Positions 37,902 to 50,150 of a stretch of DNA of 64,000 bases are shown in pieces (position 1 is the first letter of the stretch; each line of letters begins with the position of its first letter). Source of the DNA: Ehretia macrophylla. Lineage: Eukaryota > Streptophyta > Magnoliopsida > Boraginales > Ehretiaceae. The notes beneath the pieces are model-generated. The model did not search any database and was not told where the DNA came from. It worked only from the letters and a program-made list of their open reading frames with translations. The stretch spans positions 14,726,762 to 14,790,761 of the forward strand of contig CM075783.1 of assembly GCA_037974665.1 (NCBI GenBank), given 5' to 3'. The position numbers and the translations under genes are program-made.

Positions 37902-38112
37902 CTTACTAAGCAACCTTGGGCTATTAAAGATACTTGTCCTCTCATAGCCATCCACTTCCTCTAACAGCTTTTCTGCAAACTTATGCTTTGATCGAAAGCA
38001 TAACTTTGGTAATTTTGAGCAGAGAAAATTACTAAACCTCATATTTCCAACCAAAGCATTCCTAAATCCTCTTTTAGCTTCAAGCACTATTGCGCTTCTC
38101 AAACATTTCTCA
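37902..38112 (-). pseudogene. RECG: RECG N-terminal exon (EKCLRSAIVLEAKRG...)
   Basis: 211 bp between GTTTTAG and GTTTGT. It reads EKCLRSAIVLEAKRGFRNAL, then SKHKFAEKLLEEVDGYERTS, ending LLSK, intact. It follows an unseen first exon that should hold the start codon and organelle transit peptide. Confidence 0.87.
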
Positions 38113-39665
38113 CTAAAACACTAAAAGAAGCAAGTTCTTGTCAGCATATTTTTAAATTTTAGGAATTAAAATCTAAGGCTTAAAGAAACTATTTTTTAAC
38201 TTAAGACGAGGTGATATGAAATTCAGACAGATTATGATTTGTCATGTACCTATACATGATGACAGTAACTAGAACATAGTCAAAAGCCAATAAAAACTGA
38301 GGATCCTAACATAAAGACGACTGCATTACTCAATTTAGGAGAATTCAAACGCAAGAAATGATGGCATAGAGCACAAGGTGCATGCCCAACAGAAAGAGCT
38401 TGGAGAAAAAAGAGATATTAAAATTTGATGATAAATCAGAGGTCACTGGAATTTTTAAGTCTCAAGTTCCCATACAAAATATAAGGAAACATTAGAGATA
38501 AAAAAGATAGCAAAACTATGTGGTCAAAATAGAAGACGACCAAGTTACAAAAGAAAAAAAATGAGAAATCAGCAATTAATGTATGCATGAAATGATTCAG
38601 TACCACTAGGATAAAAATTAATGATGCCAGTCATGTTCAAGCAAGCTTTTTAGTACATTGGTGATTGATGCCAAAATTGACTAAATTGAGAAGTAAAGAC
38701 GGATATGGCAGATTGAAATAAAAAAGTGTTCAACGAGTAACAGCGCATGTCTAAGTTCATGTAGCCTCCTCCAAATCGGGGTAAAGATAGCATGAACTGT
38801 GTTGAACTGATCAAACACAACAAATTTGTAACAGTGTCATTAACTGTTAGTTAGTCCTAGCAGACAGAAGTAAAATATAAGATTTCAGATACTGCTGTAT
38901 AGTCAATATGAGAGAAAAGCTTCTATGTTTCCTTGATGAAGTAGCTTTAAGTTTATGAGTCAGGGAAAGACTTTTGATTAAACTTCTTCAACAGTTCCAA
39001 ATACTAACGTGAGAAATGAAAGAATCAAGCATGACAAATAGCTAAAGGCCGGGACTATTCTCACGCTTACCATGCTACACGACTGCAAAACTACAGCTGT
39101 CAGTGCCATGTGCTACATGAATGGTAGTTGACCAAAACGTGCAAACCCCACTTCACGATAATGAACTGTCAACTTATTGAATCAATATATAATGAGGAAA
39201 ATTACAATAGCCATTCAGAATAGACAGGCTCAAGCAGAAAGGACATAATCCATATACAGTAACGCTAGGCAAAATGCAACAACAGAAAGAAAAAAAAATC
39301 ATTTTTTGTCAAGTTGCACATTTATGCTGTGGCACCATAATCATGTAACCCCTGTAATTCATAAAGTTGAGGCTCAGTGCCACTATTGTCCAGTAATTGC
39401 AGGAGGTTAATTCCACACTTAAAAAATAAAAGGGGGTTATTAGATTATTACTGTACCTGAAAGTCTAGCGTTAAACCTCAACAAAACACAGGGAGAGTTT
39501 TTGTAGTTTACCCAAAGTAATAAATATGACAAGTCAGCTTGGTAGAATGCAATTGGAAAGGACTCCAACAGTTTATGAAATATAGTTCACAGATGATATT
39601 CACCAAGAGACTTCTAGATATAATTTGATCACAAATACCAAGATATAAGGTTCACAAGAAACTAA
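38113..39665. other. Probable RECG first intron
   Basis: AT-rich non-coding DNA. No first coding exon could be identified. Confidence 0.4.
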
Positions 39666-39689
39666 CACCTAATTATCTACTACTAAAGT

Positions 39690-40066
39690 ACTAAACGTAA
39701 GATTGGACCGCTTTGAGTTTATTGACTGCAACCTTACCTTGCATTTTTTCAAAAGATTATTTCCAAGACTCAACTCCATAACCTTCCCAAAGCACGAAAT
39801 CCCACTATATGCACGGCCAGAAAAGTTGGACCACTTTGCATTTCTTATATACGACCTTACCTTATATTTTTGCAAGAGGTTATTTCCATTACTCAACCCC
39901 ATAACCTTCGCGGAGTATGAAACTCCCACTACATGGGCCCGGGAAGCTCCACCCTCTTTAGGTATATTGTCCCCCAACTCAACCTTAGATTTTTGCAAGA
40001 AGATGTTTCCACAACTAGTAACCTTTGACGACAACTTTACCGTTACGCTAAGGTTCACCTTCATCT
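39690..40066 (-). mobile_element. Trimeric tRNA-derived SINE-like repeat
   Basis: On the minus strand it starts with an A-box-like TTAGCGTAACGGTAAAG (40035-40051). It then carries three copies, about 125 bp apart, of the word ggaaay-a-y-ttcttgcaaaaat-taagg (around 40000, 39880 and 39750). The sequence style matches the TS-type SINE family common in Solanaceae. The open frames on both strands here arise from the repeat and are not genes. Confidence 0.65.
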
Positions 40067-40322
40067 AATCATCTATTACTTCAGTGTTAAATTGCATAGC
40101 CTTCATAAAAAACTACCGCACCAAAGATGGTACTCAACAACTAATTTATTCTTCAACTGCGCATTACATTTGAATTAAAGAATAAAAAGAAAAAGAAGGA
40201 ATTAAAGAAATGATTAGTTGCACAAAAAGTGAAAACCCCAAATACTCATTTCTAATTAGCAACATGTAAGAAATATTCTAACTCAAGTACAATTAATTCC
40301 ATATTCCCATAATTGAAGAATT

Positions 40323-40350
40323 ATATATATAAATATATATATATATATAT

Positions 40351-40434
<84 letters not shown>

Positions 40435-40437
40435 GAG
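40323..40437. repeat. (AT)n-(AG)n microsatellite
   Basis: About 90 bp of nearly pure AT dinucleotides, then about 20 bp of AG. The AG run is also present at the matching place in the duplicated copy at 42283. Confidence 0.95.
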
Positions 40438-41262
40438 AAGACTTACTGGAGTGTCGAGCAGTGCAGAGTGTAAGCAATAGTAACGGGCGGGAGATGGCGC
40501 AAGAGCTGAGCGTGTCCTTTTTACCTTTCGTTTTGGATTTTCTTGCTCTTTTCATTCTTACTTTCTTTTTTCTTTTTTTTTTTTCTCTTTTTTCTTCTTT
40601 GGGTTGATAGTTTGGACTGGAACTCGTAATATTATAACGTAACATGATTTAATAATTATAAATTTTAAAGATTAGAGTATTATAATTGTATTAATAATTG
40701 ACTATTGTTAAATTTTGTATATAATATTATAATGTTATGAGTAGATTTATTTCTTGAGATAGGAGGTGGTTGGCAAGCAATTAATTTTTCTATTCTCTCA
40801 AACTTTGGGTGAGGAAATATTTTAGCGAAATTAATGTTAAAAATTGTACATGAATAATCTATGAATTCTCATTTTCAAAATTTTCTTTTGGGTAAATCCT
40901 CCAAAAAAATTGGAAATGTAACTAAATATAGGAAATTTGACCAACTTAATGTGCTAAAAACTCAAGTGACCTCACCTACATGTAATGTGAATTTATTGAA
41001 ATCCAAATGTAGACCTCTAAATTGTGGGATCATTTTTTGACATTTATAGCAAAGTTTTAGGACATAAGTTTCATTCTTAAAGTGGCAAAGTTAGCGCCAA
41101 ATAATGTAGCAATCAATGTACTTAGCCAAGATATCCAATGTAAATGAAGAAGCAAAAAGTCCTTTTTTTTTTTTTTTGTTGACAAAGGAACCCAACTGGC
41201 TCAGTCCGACCACCAGTTGATAAATCTCGGGTGTAGAGTCTCACACTAAGGACACACCAAAT
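40418..41262 (-). repeat. Duplicated segment, copy 1 (likely RECG 5' end)
   Basis: Shares nearly all its sequence with 42283-43112. On the minus strand the part at 40445-40500 looks like a leader ending CACTCCA at a GTAAGT donor, so it may be a first non-coding exon of RECG, with promoter DNA above 40560. This role is inferred from position and the donor only. Confidence 0.75.
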
Positions 41263-41358
41263 GAATCAAGGACGAAATCTCATGATAGAGTGAGGATTCG
41301 AATCTATGACCTATCATAGGTCTTTCCATACCTTAATCATCTGAGTCATGCCCAGGGG
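41165..41358 (-). mobile_element. tRNA-derived SINE
   Basis: On the minus strand: an A-box-like TGACTCAGATGATTAAGG, a B-box-like GATTCGAATCC (41294-41304 region) and a poly(A) tail (15 T on the plus strand at 41163). The tail half is also present in the duplicated copy at 43018-43112, so the SINE predates the duplication. Confidence 0.75.
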
Positions 41359-42199
41359 ACAAAAATCATTTCTTAAGTTACAAAGTTCCAAAAGTGCTTG
41401 TCTATTTTCATTTATAATTGTAGACTTTTACGTGGTAAGAAACGTTTTAAAAAAATCACAAGAATGCTACGTCTTCAATTTATTGTGGGGCAAAGAAATG
41501 AGTTAAGTTTGAGCAAAGTAAACTCGACTAGAAATAATGTTTGGAAAGCTTGGCGCTTCAAATATTTTTTATTTTCCAAAATCTAAGATGATGGTATGCT
41601 TTCTTGGTTTTCTCTGGCATCATGCTAGAAGATATAGTTTAGACCAAGTTAACATTTAACTCCATACAAGCATCAAATTTATAACAAGATTCAAAGGTAA
41701 AATCTGATAGCCAAATAATATTTGACAATTTATTTGAGTTAATATGATAATATCATCTTCATTTATGAACAGTTCAATAGTGCAAAAAGAAATAATATAG
41801 AAGAACATATGGCATACCGCGTACCCAATCAAAACATTACTTTGACTTGAAAAATTGCATCTAGCAAGAATGTAAAAATGTGTATGTAATGCCAAACTCA
41901 AGCTTATAAATTTCGATTTGTTAAAGATTTTAAATACAAACCTTTCTTATCTTCATGTGATTTCATGATTTGTTGCGTCACCAAATCTAGTTAATAACCA
42001 CCAAATTTTTGTAAAAAAAAAATTGCATATTGCCACCAATTGCGAAACGAGCATGACTATTGTTACAGGGTCTTGAATGATCAAAACATTTTTATTTAAT
42101 ATCCAAATTTGCATAAGTGTTCTTATCATTTTGTGTTTGAGAGCAATTTCCATCATTTTCTAGCTTGCTTTATCGTGTTAATAAAATAAAATAAAATAT

Positions 42200-42277
42200 G
42201 ATGAACATCAAATGCTATAAGCAAAAAGATAAAAGCACCCAAGCTTGCTTCTTTCCTTCTTCCTAGTTACCTCAATT
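42200..42277 (+). repeat. 78-bp direct repeat, first copy
   Basis: Identical to 43400-43477 except one base, at an offset of exactly 1200 bp. The pair brackets the second copy of the duplicated promoter segment. Confidence 0.92.
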
Positions 42278-42282
42278 AACTA

Positions 42283-43112
42283 GAGAGAGAGAGAGAGGAG
42301 AAGACTTACTGGAGTGTCGAGCAGTGCAGAGTGTAAGCAATTATAACGGGCGGGAGATAGCGCAAGAGTTGAGCGTGTCCTTTTTACCATTCGTTTTGGA
42401 TTTTCTTGCCCTTTTTAGTCTTCACCTTCTTTTTTTTTTCTCTTTTTTCTTCTTTGGGTTGTCAGTTAGGGTCGGACCTCGTAATATTATAACGTAACAT
42501 AATTTAGTAGTTATAAATTGTACAGATTAGAGTATTATAATTGTATTAATAATTAACTATTATTAAATTTTGTGCATAATATTATAACATTATGAGTAAA
42601 TATATTTCTTGGGATAGGAGGTGGTTGGCAAGCAATTGGTTTTTTTATTCTCTCAAACTTTGGGTGAGGAAATATTTTAGCGAAATTCATGTTAAGAATT
42701 GTACATGAATGATGTATGAATTCTCATTTTCAAAATTTTCCTTTGTGTAAGTCCACCAAAAAAAATTGGAAATGTAACTAAATATAGGAAATTTGACCAA
42801 CTTATTGTGCTAAAAACTCAAATGACCTCACCCACATGTAATGTGAATTTATTGAAATACAAATGTAGACCTCTAAATTGTGAGACCATTTTTTGACATT
42901 TATAGCAAAGTTTCAGGACATAAGTTTCATTCTTAAAGTGGCAAGTTTGCGCCAAATTATGTAGCAATCAATGTACTTAGCCAGATATCCAATGTAAATG
43001 AAGAACCAAAAAGCCATTTTTGTTTTGTTGACAAGGAAACTCAACTGGCTGAATCCGACCACCAACAAATAAACTTCGGGTGTATAATCTTACCCCAAAG
43101 ATACACCATGTA
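42283..43112 (-). repeat. Duplicated segment, copy 2
   Basis: Matches 40418-41262 with scattered substitutions and small indels, including the AG run, the GTAAGT donor and the SINE tail. No exon of RECG follows it. Confidence 0.85.
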
Positions 43113-43146
43113 TAGCATGTACGATCGTCTTGGCTATAGAGACCTT

Positions 43147-43229
43147 CGTATGACTTCTAGTATAATTTCATTAAGTCAATAGCTTCGTATGATTTCTAGT
43201 ATAATTTCATTAGGTCAATAGCTTCAATA
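43147..43229 (+). repeat. 41-bp tandem duplication
   Basis: Two copies of cttcgtatgaYttctagtat followed by aatttcattaRgtcaatag in direct succession. Confidence 0.8.
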
Positions 43230-43399
43230 ATATATAGGCCATTAGTTACTTGGAGAGATATAGTGGGTTTGAAGCTTTTAAAATAATCAAAATCAAGAAT
43301 TTGAATTATATCTTAATTCCACATTCCCCAACCTTGGTTTAACTTATAACATGAATCAAACTTATAAACTTTACGATATTAGAGTAAGAAATTCTAGCT

Positions 43400-43477
43400 G
43401 ATGAACATCAAATGCTATAAGCAAAAAGATAAAAGCACCCAAGCTTGCTTCTTTCCTTCTTCCTAGTTACATCAATT
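43400..43477 (+). repeat. 78-bp direct repeat, second copy
   Basis: Partner of 42200-42277; see that entry. Confidence 0.92.
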
Positions 43478-43720
43478 CCGCTCTCCCCTTCCTTGGTAGC
43501 TAACCTTTCCCTTAAGCTGATCCAATTGATGCGAGAGTTCATAGGGTTTAATTGTCCATCTGAGATCGATAGGAATCACTTTCTTGATTTGAAGAAGGCA
43601 AGCAACTGGGATAGCTAATGGACAATGAAGGGGAAAGCTTTCTGCTTCTTTTTTTGGTACGATATGACTTTTCTTCCTTATCCCAGTTTGAAATGATATC
43701 CAAAAGGTTTCATTTATCAA
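43472..43720 (-). other. Unassigned open frame, 82 codons
   Basis: The composition looks protein-like (IPVACLLQIKKVIPIDLRWT, PYELSHQLDQLKGK) but I recognise no family, and no splice partner is evident. It may be a gene fragment carried with the duplicated DNA, or chance. Confidence 0.25.
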
Positions 43721-44849
43721 ACATGAAAACTTGGGATTGTAAATGGATTAAGTACTATTTTGATTTAATAGGTGTATAAATTAAAACAAGATCACCTTAA
43801 AAAAAAAAGAGTAATGCGAAAAGGTAAGTGTTCCGATTGAGAGAAGATCTACCATCCACACAAGTGTTTCTCTCGTTCTTTACTATTTCTCTGATAATTG
43901 ATGTTGGTTATAATTTGCTTTATTACATTATATTTTTATATAGGTTTACTCCAGTTCACTATTCTTGTGATTTCGAATGCTAGCTGGTGGGATTTCATAG
44001 GCAATGACTTTTCACCTACTGTATCCATCAATTGATTCTTTAATGCACTTGTCATTAATTTGAGAAAGTCGATCAGACAATCCTCAGTTGGTTCATTTTA
44101 GTATGATGTGGAAGATTTATGACAACCTTGAGCTAAACGTAACAATTTCAGAATGCCTTCACTATTAAACTTATGTTCGTCCATTTTTTTTAAGTTTTAT
44201 CATGCCCTCAGATTTGTTACCTTGTTCAACTGAGGTATGATGCTTTACATCTGGCATTTGTTGGACTTCCTTCTTCAAGAGCCTATAAAATCATGACATT
44301 CATTGGGCTTGCATTAACAGACTCTAATTTCTTATAGATCGAAGGTTTATAAAGGGGTCAACTTAGATTTTCAAATCTCGAAAGAGTAATGTGTCTTTAC
44401 GTAGGAAACTCATAGTTGTAATGTGTAGTCAACCTCATAGAAATTCTTACCATGATGATTGTAAAAAATTTCAGGTTTCTTAAAAAAAATAATTTAAACA
44501 TTCAATCAATTGATAAATGTAAAACTATTTGCCAACTATTATTTGTTTCCTTAAAGGCTTTCAATTAATTTAAACAAATTCTTACAATATATCAAATATA
44601 TATTTGCTTAAAGGCTTAATTATATGTTTTGCTCTCAAACTATTTGCCAACTATTATTGTGTCCTGCAAGTAATATTAAGTTGAGCCTTTCAACTTTAAC
44701 CTAAAATCAATTCCGTGGTTGCTTTCTATTGTGTAGAGAAAATGGACTAAGGTGGACATCACATGGGCTCTACCCAAGGGTATTTTGGCCATAGTGATTA
44801 CTCATTTTAGTGATTATTTTCATAATTCTTCAAAAAAATTCAAATACTA
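43721..44849. other. AT-rich DNA without recognised feature
   Basis: No coding, RNA gene or bounded repeat was found. Confidence 0.4.
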
Positions 44850-47137
44850 CTTAAATTAATTATTTGAAATGAATGTTAACTACTTTTATTATTTATAGTA
44901 TTTGAATTTATTTCCTTGCACTTATTTATTTTGTTTTCAATTAAATGGAAAAGTAGCTCCGAGCCAGGAGTGAATTTTAAACTATTTTATTTTTTAAATT
45001 TAATATTTTTCTCTCATCACATATCAAAATTAAAGTATTCGTTCATTAATTTTATGTGCATAGCATATCGGGAGCGTTAGATATAAAATGTTTAGTGTCC
45101 TCAAATGAATAGTATTTTCAACTTTTTAATTAAACAACTAATGATCCAGTTAGCAATTATTTGACCCAAATTTTAGCTATTTGACCCACCCAAATAACCA
45201 TTGACCAAGATGTCTTCTTATAAACTAAAAGAGAAAAAATAAAAATAAAACAAGGCAAAAAATGGAGCTTGGGCCGTGAGCTCCATTCTTTTTCTTCAAA
45301 ATTTTTCTCTTTCATTTTCTTGTTCCAAATTATCTTAGGCTTGTACAAGGATCATCCTAGGGACCTCAAATAGCTTTCTTCCTCTATCATCTAGGTGAGG
45401 AATGCATTCATTCAATATGATTTTTCAATTTGAGTTGTTAACTTTAATTTTGTGATCTTGCAATATAATGGTTATCTATACTTGTTTATGCTTCAAATAC
45501 CTTCTATTGTGATTATAGAACATTGTTTTATAGTTAGATTGCTAAGTTTATGGCTAAAAATGAAAAATGTAGTTTGAAGAAGATGATAAATAGTAAAAAA
45601 TGTGAATAGTAAACCCTTGTTGTAATTTTTGTTTCGAATTGTGTTTTCTTGATTTGGTTAGGTGTTAGAAATGTTAGAATGCTTAAATGTATGATTTAAT
45701 TGGGTTGTACTTTGGAAAAAATTGTGAAATTAGCCTTGAATTGCAAAGAGGACGTTTTGACCAAGTGTGAAATTTGCTCGGTTTGAGTATTGGCATTGTC
45801 ATGGGAGGTCACAGAAATACTTTTGGTGTGGTTATGACACTAGTTGGGTGATCGGTTAATGTAGTTGTAGTACAAATTGACTAAGCGGTCAAATGAAGTT
45901 TTGTGGTTGTTGTGGTTTAAAACGGGTTTTCTTTGCATTTAAGTAGATCATAATGTGGATAGGTTTGAGTGGTGAAATCGGATTACCATAGCTCGTTAGG
46001 TTGTGATAGCTTGAGAAAATTAGAGAAAAGAATAGTATTCTATTGAGTTGTGTGACTTTTGCTCAATTGATGGTTTTAGTGCTTACATTTGGTGTCATAA
46101 GTGTTACAGTTGCTAGACTGATGCCCAAATTGAGTAGATTGTGAATGGAGTTTGTTATGGTTGGTTTGAATACAAATGGGTCTTTTGTGTGGTTTTGGGT
46201 CATGTGAGGGTTATGTGTGTTTATAGAGCTTTGGATGCGGTTCACGTGATTGTGAGGTGACTAAAGTGCGTATAGTATGTCTTCGATATTAAATGACTAG
46301 TTTTATAGTTATAGAGCGCCCCCAAACTTTTGTGCTAAAAGTGAGTTTTCGAGGCTTGAGTAGGTGTCATAAGGTATCATTAGAAGTGTGGAATAGTTAA
46401 CTTGTAAATACTGTAACTCGAGTTCCATTTATGTGTCAAGTTGTATTGGTGGACAAAGGGAAAATAGTGTCAAAGTTTGATTAAGTGTTGGCAATTACTT
46501 TATAATTGATTAATTAAGTATTTATATGCACATGATTGGCATACGTAACTTAGTAGTGAGTGATGTGACTGTATTTACAGCACTCAAACCTTGGTATTTG
46601 TACTATATTTGCATCTTAATTTGGGAATTATTGCAATACTTTGATATTTTTGATGCAATGTAGGATGATATAGAAAAGTGGAAAATCAGACCCAAAATTA
46701 TCCAAATTGCAAGTCAAGAAGTCAAGAATGGAGAAGCACGAGAAGTGGTTGAAGAATGAAGCTCATAGAGAAGAAATTTGGCTGAAACTAGCACGAAATC
46801 GGATTCAGAGCATTGACCCAGATGATCTCAAATAGTGACCCATGTCCGTTTTCAGCAAACCATATCCGTTTTTCGGGTAGAAACAACAGTCTGAGCAAAA
46901 CACAGGACTTTTGTCCTGTGGGTGGTGTGATTTTAGCCAAATTCCATCGTTTGGAGGGTCAAAACAGTGAAAAATGCCTGAAGATGCTGCGGTCAACGAA
47001 CTGGTCAAAGTCAAAGACAAACTCAAGTGTTGACCAAGAATTGAAGCCCGTAGAGGAAGAATTTGGTCAAACGAAATGCGGAAACGGACTCAGAACGCCG
47101 AATAAACTTGGAATAGCATTGGTCAACTTTTTGGTCA

Positions 47138-47297
47138 ACGCGTGAATAGTATCGATCAACGCGTGAATAGTGATGGTCAATGCGTGAACAGTAAAACTGC
47201 ATGCAGAATACGTGAATAGTAATTGCGTGAATAGTAGTCGCGTGAATAGTAATCACGTGAATAGTAACTGTGTGAATAGTAACCGCGTGAATAGTAG
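47138..47297 (+). repeat. gcgtgaatagt minisatellite in the LTR
   Basis: Nine copies of GYGTGAAYAGT at 14- to 28-bp spacing, just upstream of the TATA box. Promoter-proximal repeats of this kind may bind regulators; that is inference. Confidence 0.85.
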
Positions 47298-47308
47298 CTA
47301 AATTTTCC

Positions 47309-47317
47309 TATAAATAG
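47309..47317 (+). promoter_or_regulatory. TATA box of the solo LTR
   Basis: TATAAATAG, followed by a pyrimidine-rich stretch suited to transcription start about 30 bases on. Confidence 0.7.
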
Positions 47318-50150
47318 ATATCAACCCTCTTCATATTTTCACACAAATTTTTGAGAGCTTTGGAATATTTTTCCAATATTTTCAATTTTTGTCAAGTTAA
47401 TTTTATAGTTCTTATTTAGGATTTTGCCTAAATAGCTATATACGGAGGAAGTCCTGCCTAGTGGCTCTTATTCAGGGGCATTCTGCCTGAATAGCTACTG
47501 TACAGCGGACATCCTAACGTTCATTTTTGAGCCTTTGCTCAAAAATAGCTCTTATTCGGGGGGAAGTTCTGCCCGAATAGCTATAGAATTTCTGTTCAGA
47601 CCTGGAGTTCAGAAATACGCGTTCGTCAATACGGGGGAGCCTTTCTTGACTCTCTTTTATTTGTATAAACTCGTATTTATTATGTCTGAGTAGAATTCTT
47701 ATCTAGGGTAGGATATTATAAATAATGGTATTTTAATATATGGTCTCGGATTCGGATAATTTAGTTTTAATGTAATATATGACTTGTATTAATTAAGTAT
47801 TGTCTTTCATGCATAATGCTTTTATGTAGATGATATGATTGCTTTATTTTCGTGTCATATATCCATGCTTTAATAGTGAATCAATAGCTTGACAACCTTA
47901 AAGATTCCAAGATATTATAGGTAATGCTTTTAAGTAGGCCATAGTTTCTAGACTAGTAAGGAGATGTTGATTACTTATGTTGAAACAGACCTTTTACACC
48001 AGGTTGCAAGGATAGATCCATACTATGGCTATACGCTCGTAGATGGAACGGCACCTACATCGTAATCGGGATTTTAATAGACTAAGATAATTGAATAGGT
48101 TAATGCTTGTAGCTTAACCTCTTGTATAGAATTTGAGAATCCGGATACCGAGCCTACATTAATTGCCTTATTTACCTATCTAATCCCTAGATATTCTTCC
48201 GTACTTAGCTAAACGAAAACCTTAGCTTTTAGTTTACATTTTTTACTCGTTACTCAAATCTACCTTGCGATTTGTCACTTAAGTGCTTTAACACTTTCAC
48301 ACTACTTCACTAACTTAAACTAGCAAGCTTCCCTGTGGTACGATTCCGCACTCAGAGCACATTACACTACAAAGATCCGTGCACTTGCGGGTATTTTAAC
48401 TTGGTTTATTTTGCGCACATTTTAACGCACAACCCGATCGCATCAGTGAGGTTTCGTGAATCGAGTTACTTGGTTTACATGGCTTGGTTGTGTATGAACT
48501 TAAAATGGACTAAAGCAACTAGTAATGAACCAGGATAATAATTGTTGTTAGTTGATTCCTAATTGATTGAATAAATATTTAATTGTACCTATGTAGCAAG
48601 TTCATCTATTTGGAGAAGTTGTGAAGCGAACTATGTGGTTACTAGTTAAAGATTGAGTAAACATGTTTATATTGTTTATTAATTGTGTTGTAAGTGAGAA
48701 GTTATGCTTATATAACTTATTGGCTAGATGTTATATAGTGTTTCTACTTATATGAATTGTCATTACTATGAATATGTATTTATTATGTTGTTGTCTTTGT
48801 GTAATATTTGAAACTTAAAGAATGTTGCATGTGTGATCACTTGAGTTTATGTGTTGTTTAAGTAATGATTAGAATGCATGTTAAGCAATGAAATATATTG
48901 TTAGTTGTGTGAGTTCAATGGAATCAAATAAAGATGAATAAGTTAATGGAATTGTGAACTAGCGTTAGTTGAAAATGAATGTATTACTTCTTAAACAAAT
49001 AATTGTTTGTGTTGTATAATGATAATTGAAGGAATGCTACATTTGAAGCATATTGAAGAAGTCCTTGACTAATTCTCACAGGTTTGGTTGTAATAAGGTG
49101 AGAGAGTATTTATCTCTTCTGTGTATTATAACTTATTTTATTATTTCTAGATTATATTATTTGGTAATTGATAAAGTTTATATGTATTATTTACTTGCTA
49201 TCTTGTGTCTTGTCGTGTTATCTGTGATTAATTGCGAGGGCGGCCTACTTTGTCGTTCCTCTTACATAATTTGATATTCTTGCTTCTTGTGATTTTGACC
49301 CAGGGTTGCGCAACCTTTTCAGACATGGTAGCGTCGAGAAACACGGACGGAATCGGGCTTGCTGTGCTTCCTCAACTACCATGGTGCCTATTCCCTTTCT
49401 CTCACTGAGTAAACTCCACTACCCCAGAGGCGTGGTTCACCTGCTGGGCATATAGATCTATGTCAGGAGAAAGGGTCGTAGGATTGGGGTACATCCGGAG
49501 TACCCCATTTTTGGAAGAATAAAGGTTTTGCCGGCACTTGCTTGAAGATCTTGGCTCATGGCTCGTGATGGAGGACAAATGGAACCGTATCTTTTTATTA
49601 TGTGATTAAATACTCGTCTAACTAGATTTGTTATTTTATGTTATATATGTTGTTATCTTGTGCATATCATGTAGCACTTCCCGGTTTACTATATCACCTC
49701 CCTCACCGGGTAATTTTGGTTACTCATTCCTCATTTTAAAACGTTTCAGGTGCAGTTAGAACAACTACCTTGTGTGTCGTGTTGTTGGTTGCTTATCTTG
49801 CTGTGGTTGGAAGCTGTTTGTGAAGATGAGACTTGATATATTTTTGTTCTGTTTTGAACCCCTTGAAGTCTTGTATGTATTTTGTATTGCTTGTTGGATT
49901 GTAAACCAATTTAAGGACTTATGTAATTTGATAAAGTAGTGGCATGTAATAGCTAAAGATAGACTTTATTGTCTTTTGATTGCATGCTCGTGTGGTTATA
50001 TTTGTTTCTTGCAGGTTTTTGATGAGTCCTATAAATAGGGGAAACTCCATCTGTTTTTTCTAAATTTGGTGACCGAAGTTGGGAATTGGGTTGAGTATAA
50101 CGTGGTTAACAGGAGTCCCTGTTCTATGAGAGATCGGGGAGTTACAATAT

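Larger units (their letters stand above)
21148..38112 (-). pseudogene. RECG: RecG-type organellar DNA helicase gene copy, broken and 3'-incomplete
   Basis: RecG homologues remodel stalled forks and recombination intermediates; the plant protein works in plastids and mitochondria. Nine exons with GT/AG borders and matching phases read in order: 37902-38112, 31585-32184, 31391-31503, 28016-28253, 25725-25851, a short unseen exon, 23888-23969, 22559-22648 and 21148-21379. They cover the N-terminal region, the IPGLSKRQF/LLHHFPRTYADL segment, the wedge (OB-fold) domain and the start of the helicase region (MNRLLQ). The next expected exon, carrying Walker A, and all later motor motifs are absent from 17835-21147. 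A TAG stop at 31990-31992 and a 2-base loss near 21241 break the frame. The first coding exon is also not identified. Most likely it is a partial duplicate; a functional copy should exist elsewhere. Confidence 0.85.
46561..48445 (+). mobile_element. Solo LTR, 1885 bp, second family
   Basis: TGATGTGACTG...GATCGCATCA, with 5-bp TGATG/CATCA ends, flanked on both sides by GTGAG (46556-46560 and 48446-48450). It contains a nine-copy gcgtgaatagt minisatellite, a TATA box and a cluster of short inverted repeats. No internal region is present, so it is a product of LTR-LTR recombination. The end sequence with CGTGCACTTGCGG is typical of large plant Ty3 or SIRE-like LTRs; the clade is not decided. Confidence 0.88.
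44850..50150 (+). mobile_element. Divergent long LTR (family B/C), interrupted
   Basis: Resembles the LTR starting at 59089 along its length: the words around 45061-45180, 45394-45540, 49237-49260 and 49320-49400 (gtcgagaaa...cgggcttgc...cctcaactacc) recur in order at 59300-59420, 59645-59780, 60920-60945 and 61020-61075. The ends are approximate because divergence hides the TG/CA borders, and no coding sequence adjoins. A solo LTR at 46561-48445 interrupts it. Confidence 0.55.

Noticed and set aside
39669-40068. 131- and 121-codon open frames on opposite strands
   Set aside because: Both lie in the SINE-like trimer and show its three-fold repetition instead of a protein family.
40283-40645. 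120-codon minus-strand frame with a long IYIYIY run
   Set aside because: It is a translation of the AT/AG microsatellite.
46805-47145. 110-codon open frame
   Set aside because: It lies inside the solo LTR upstream of its TATA box and has no motif.
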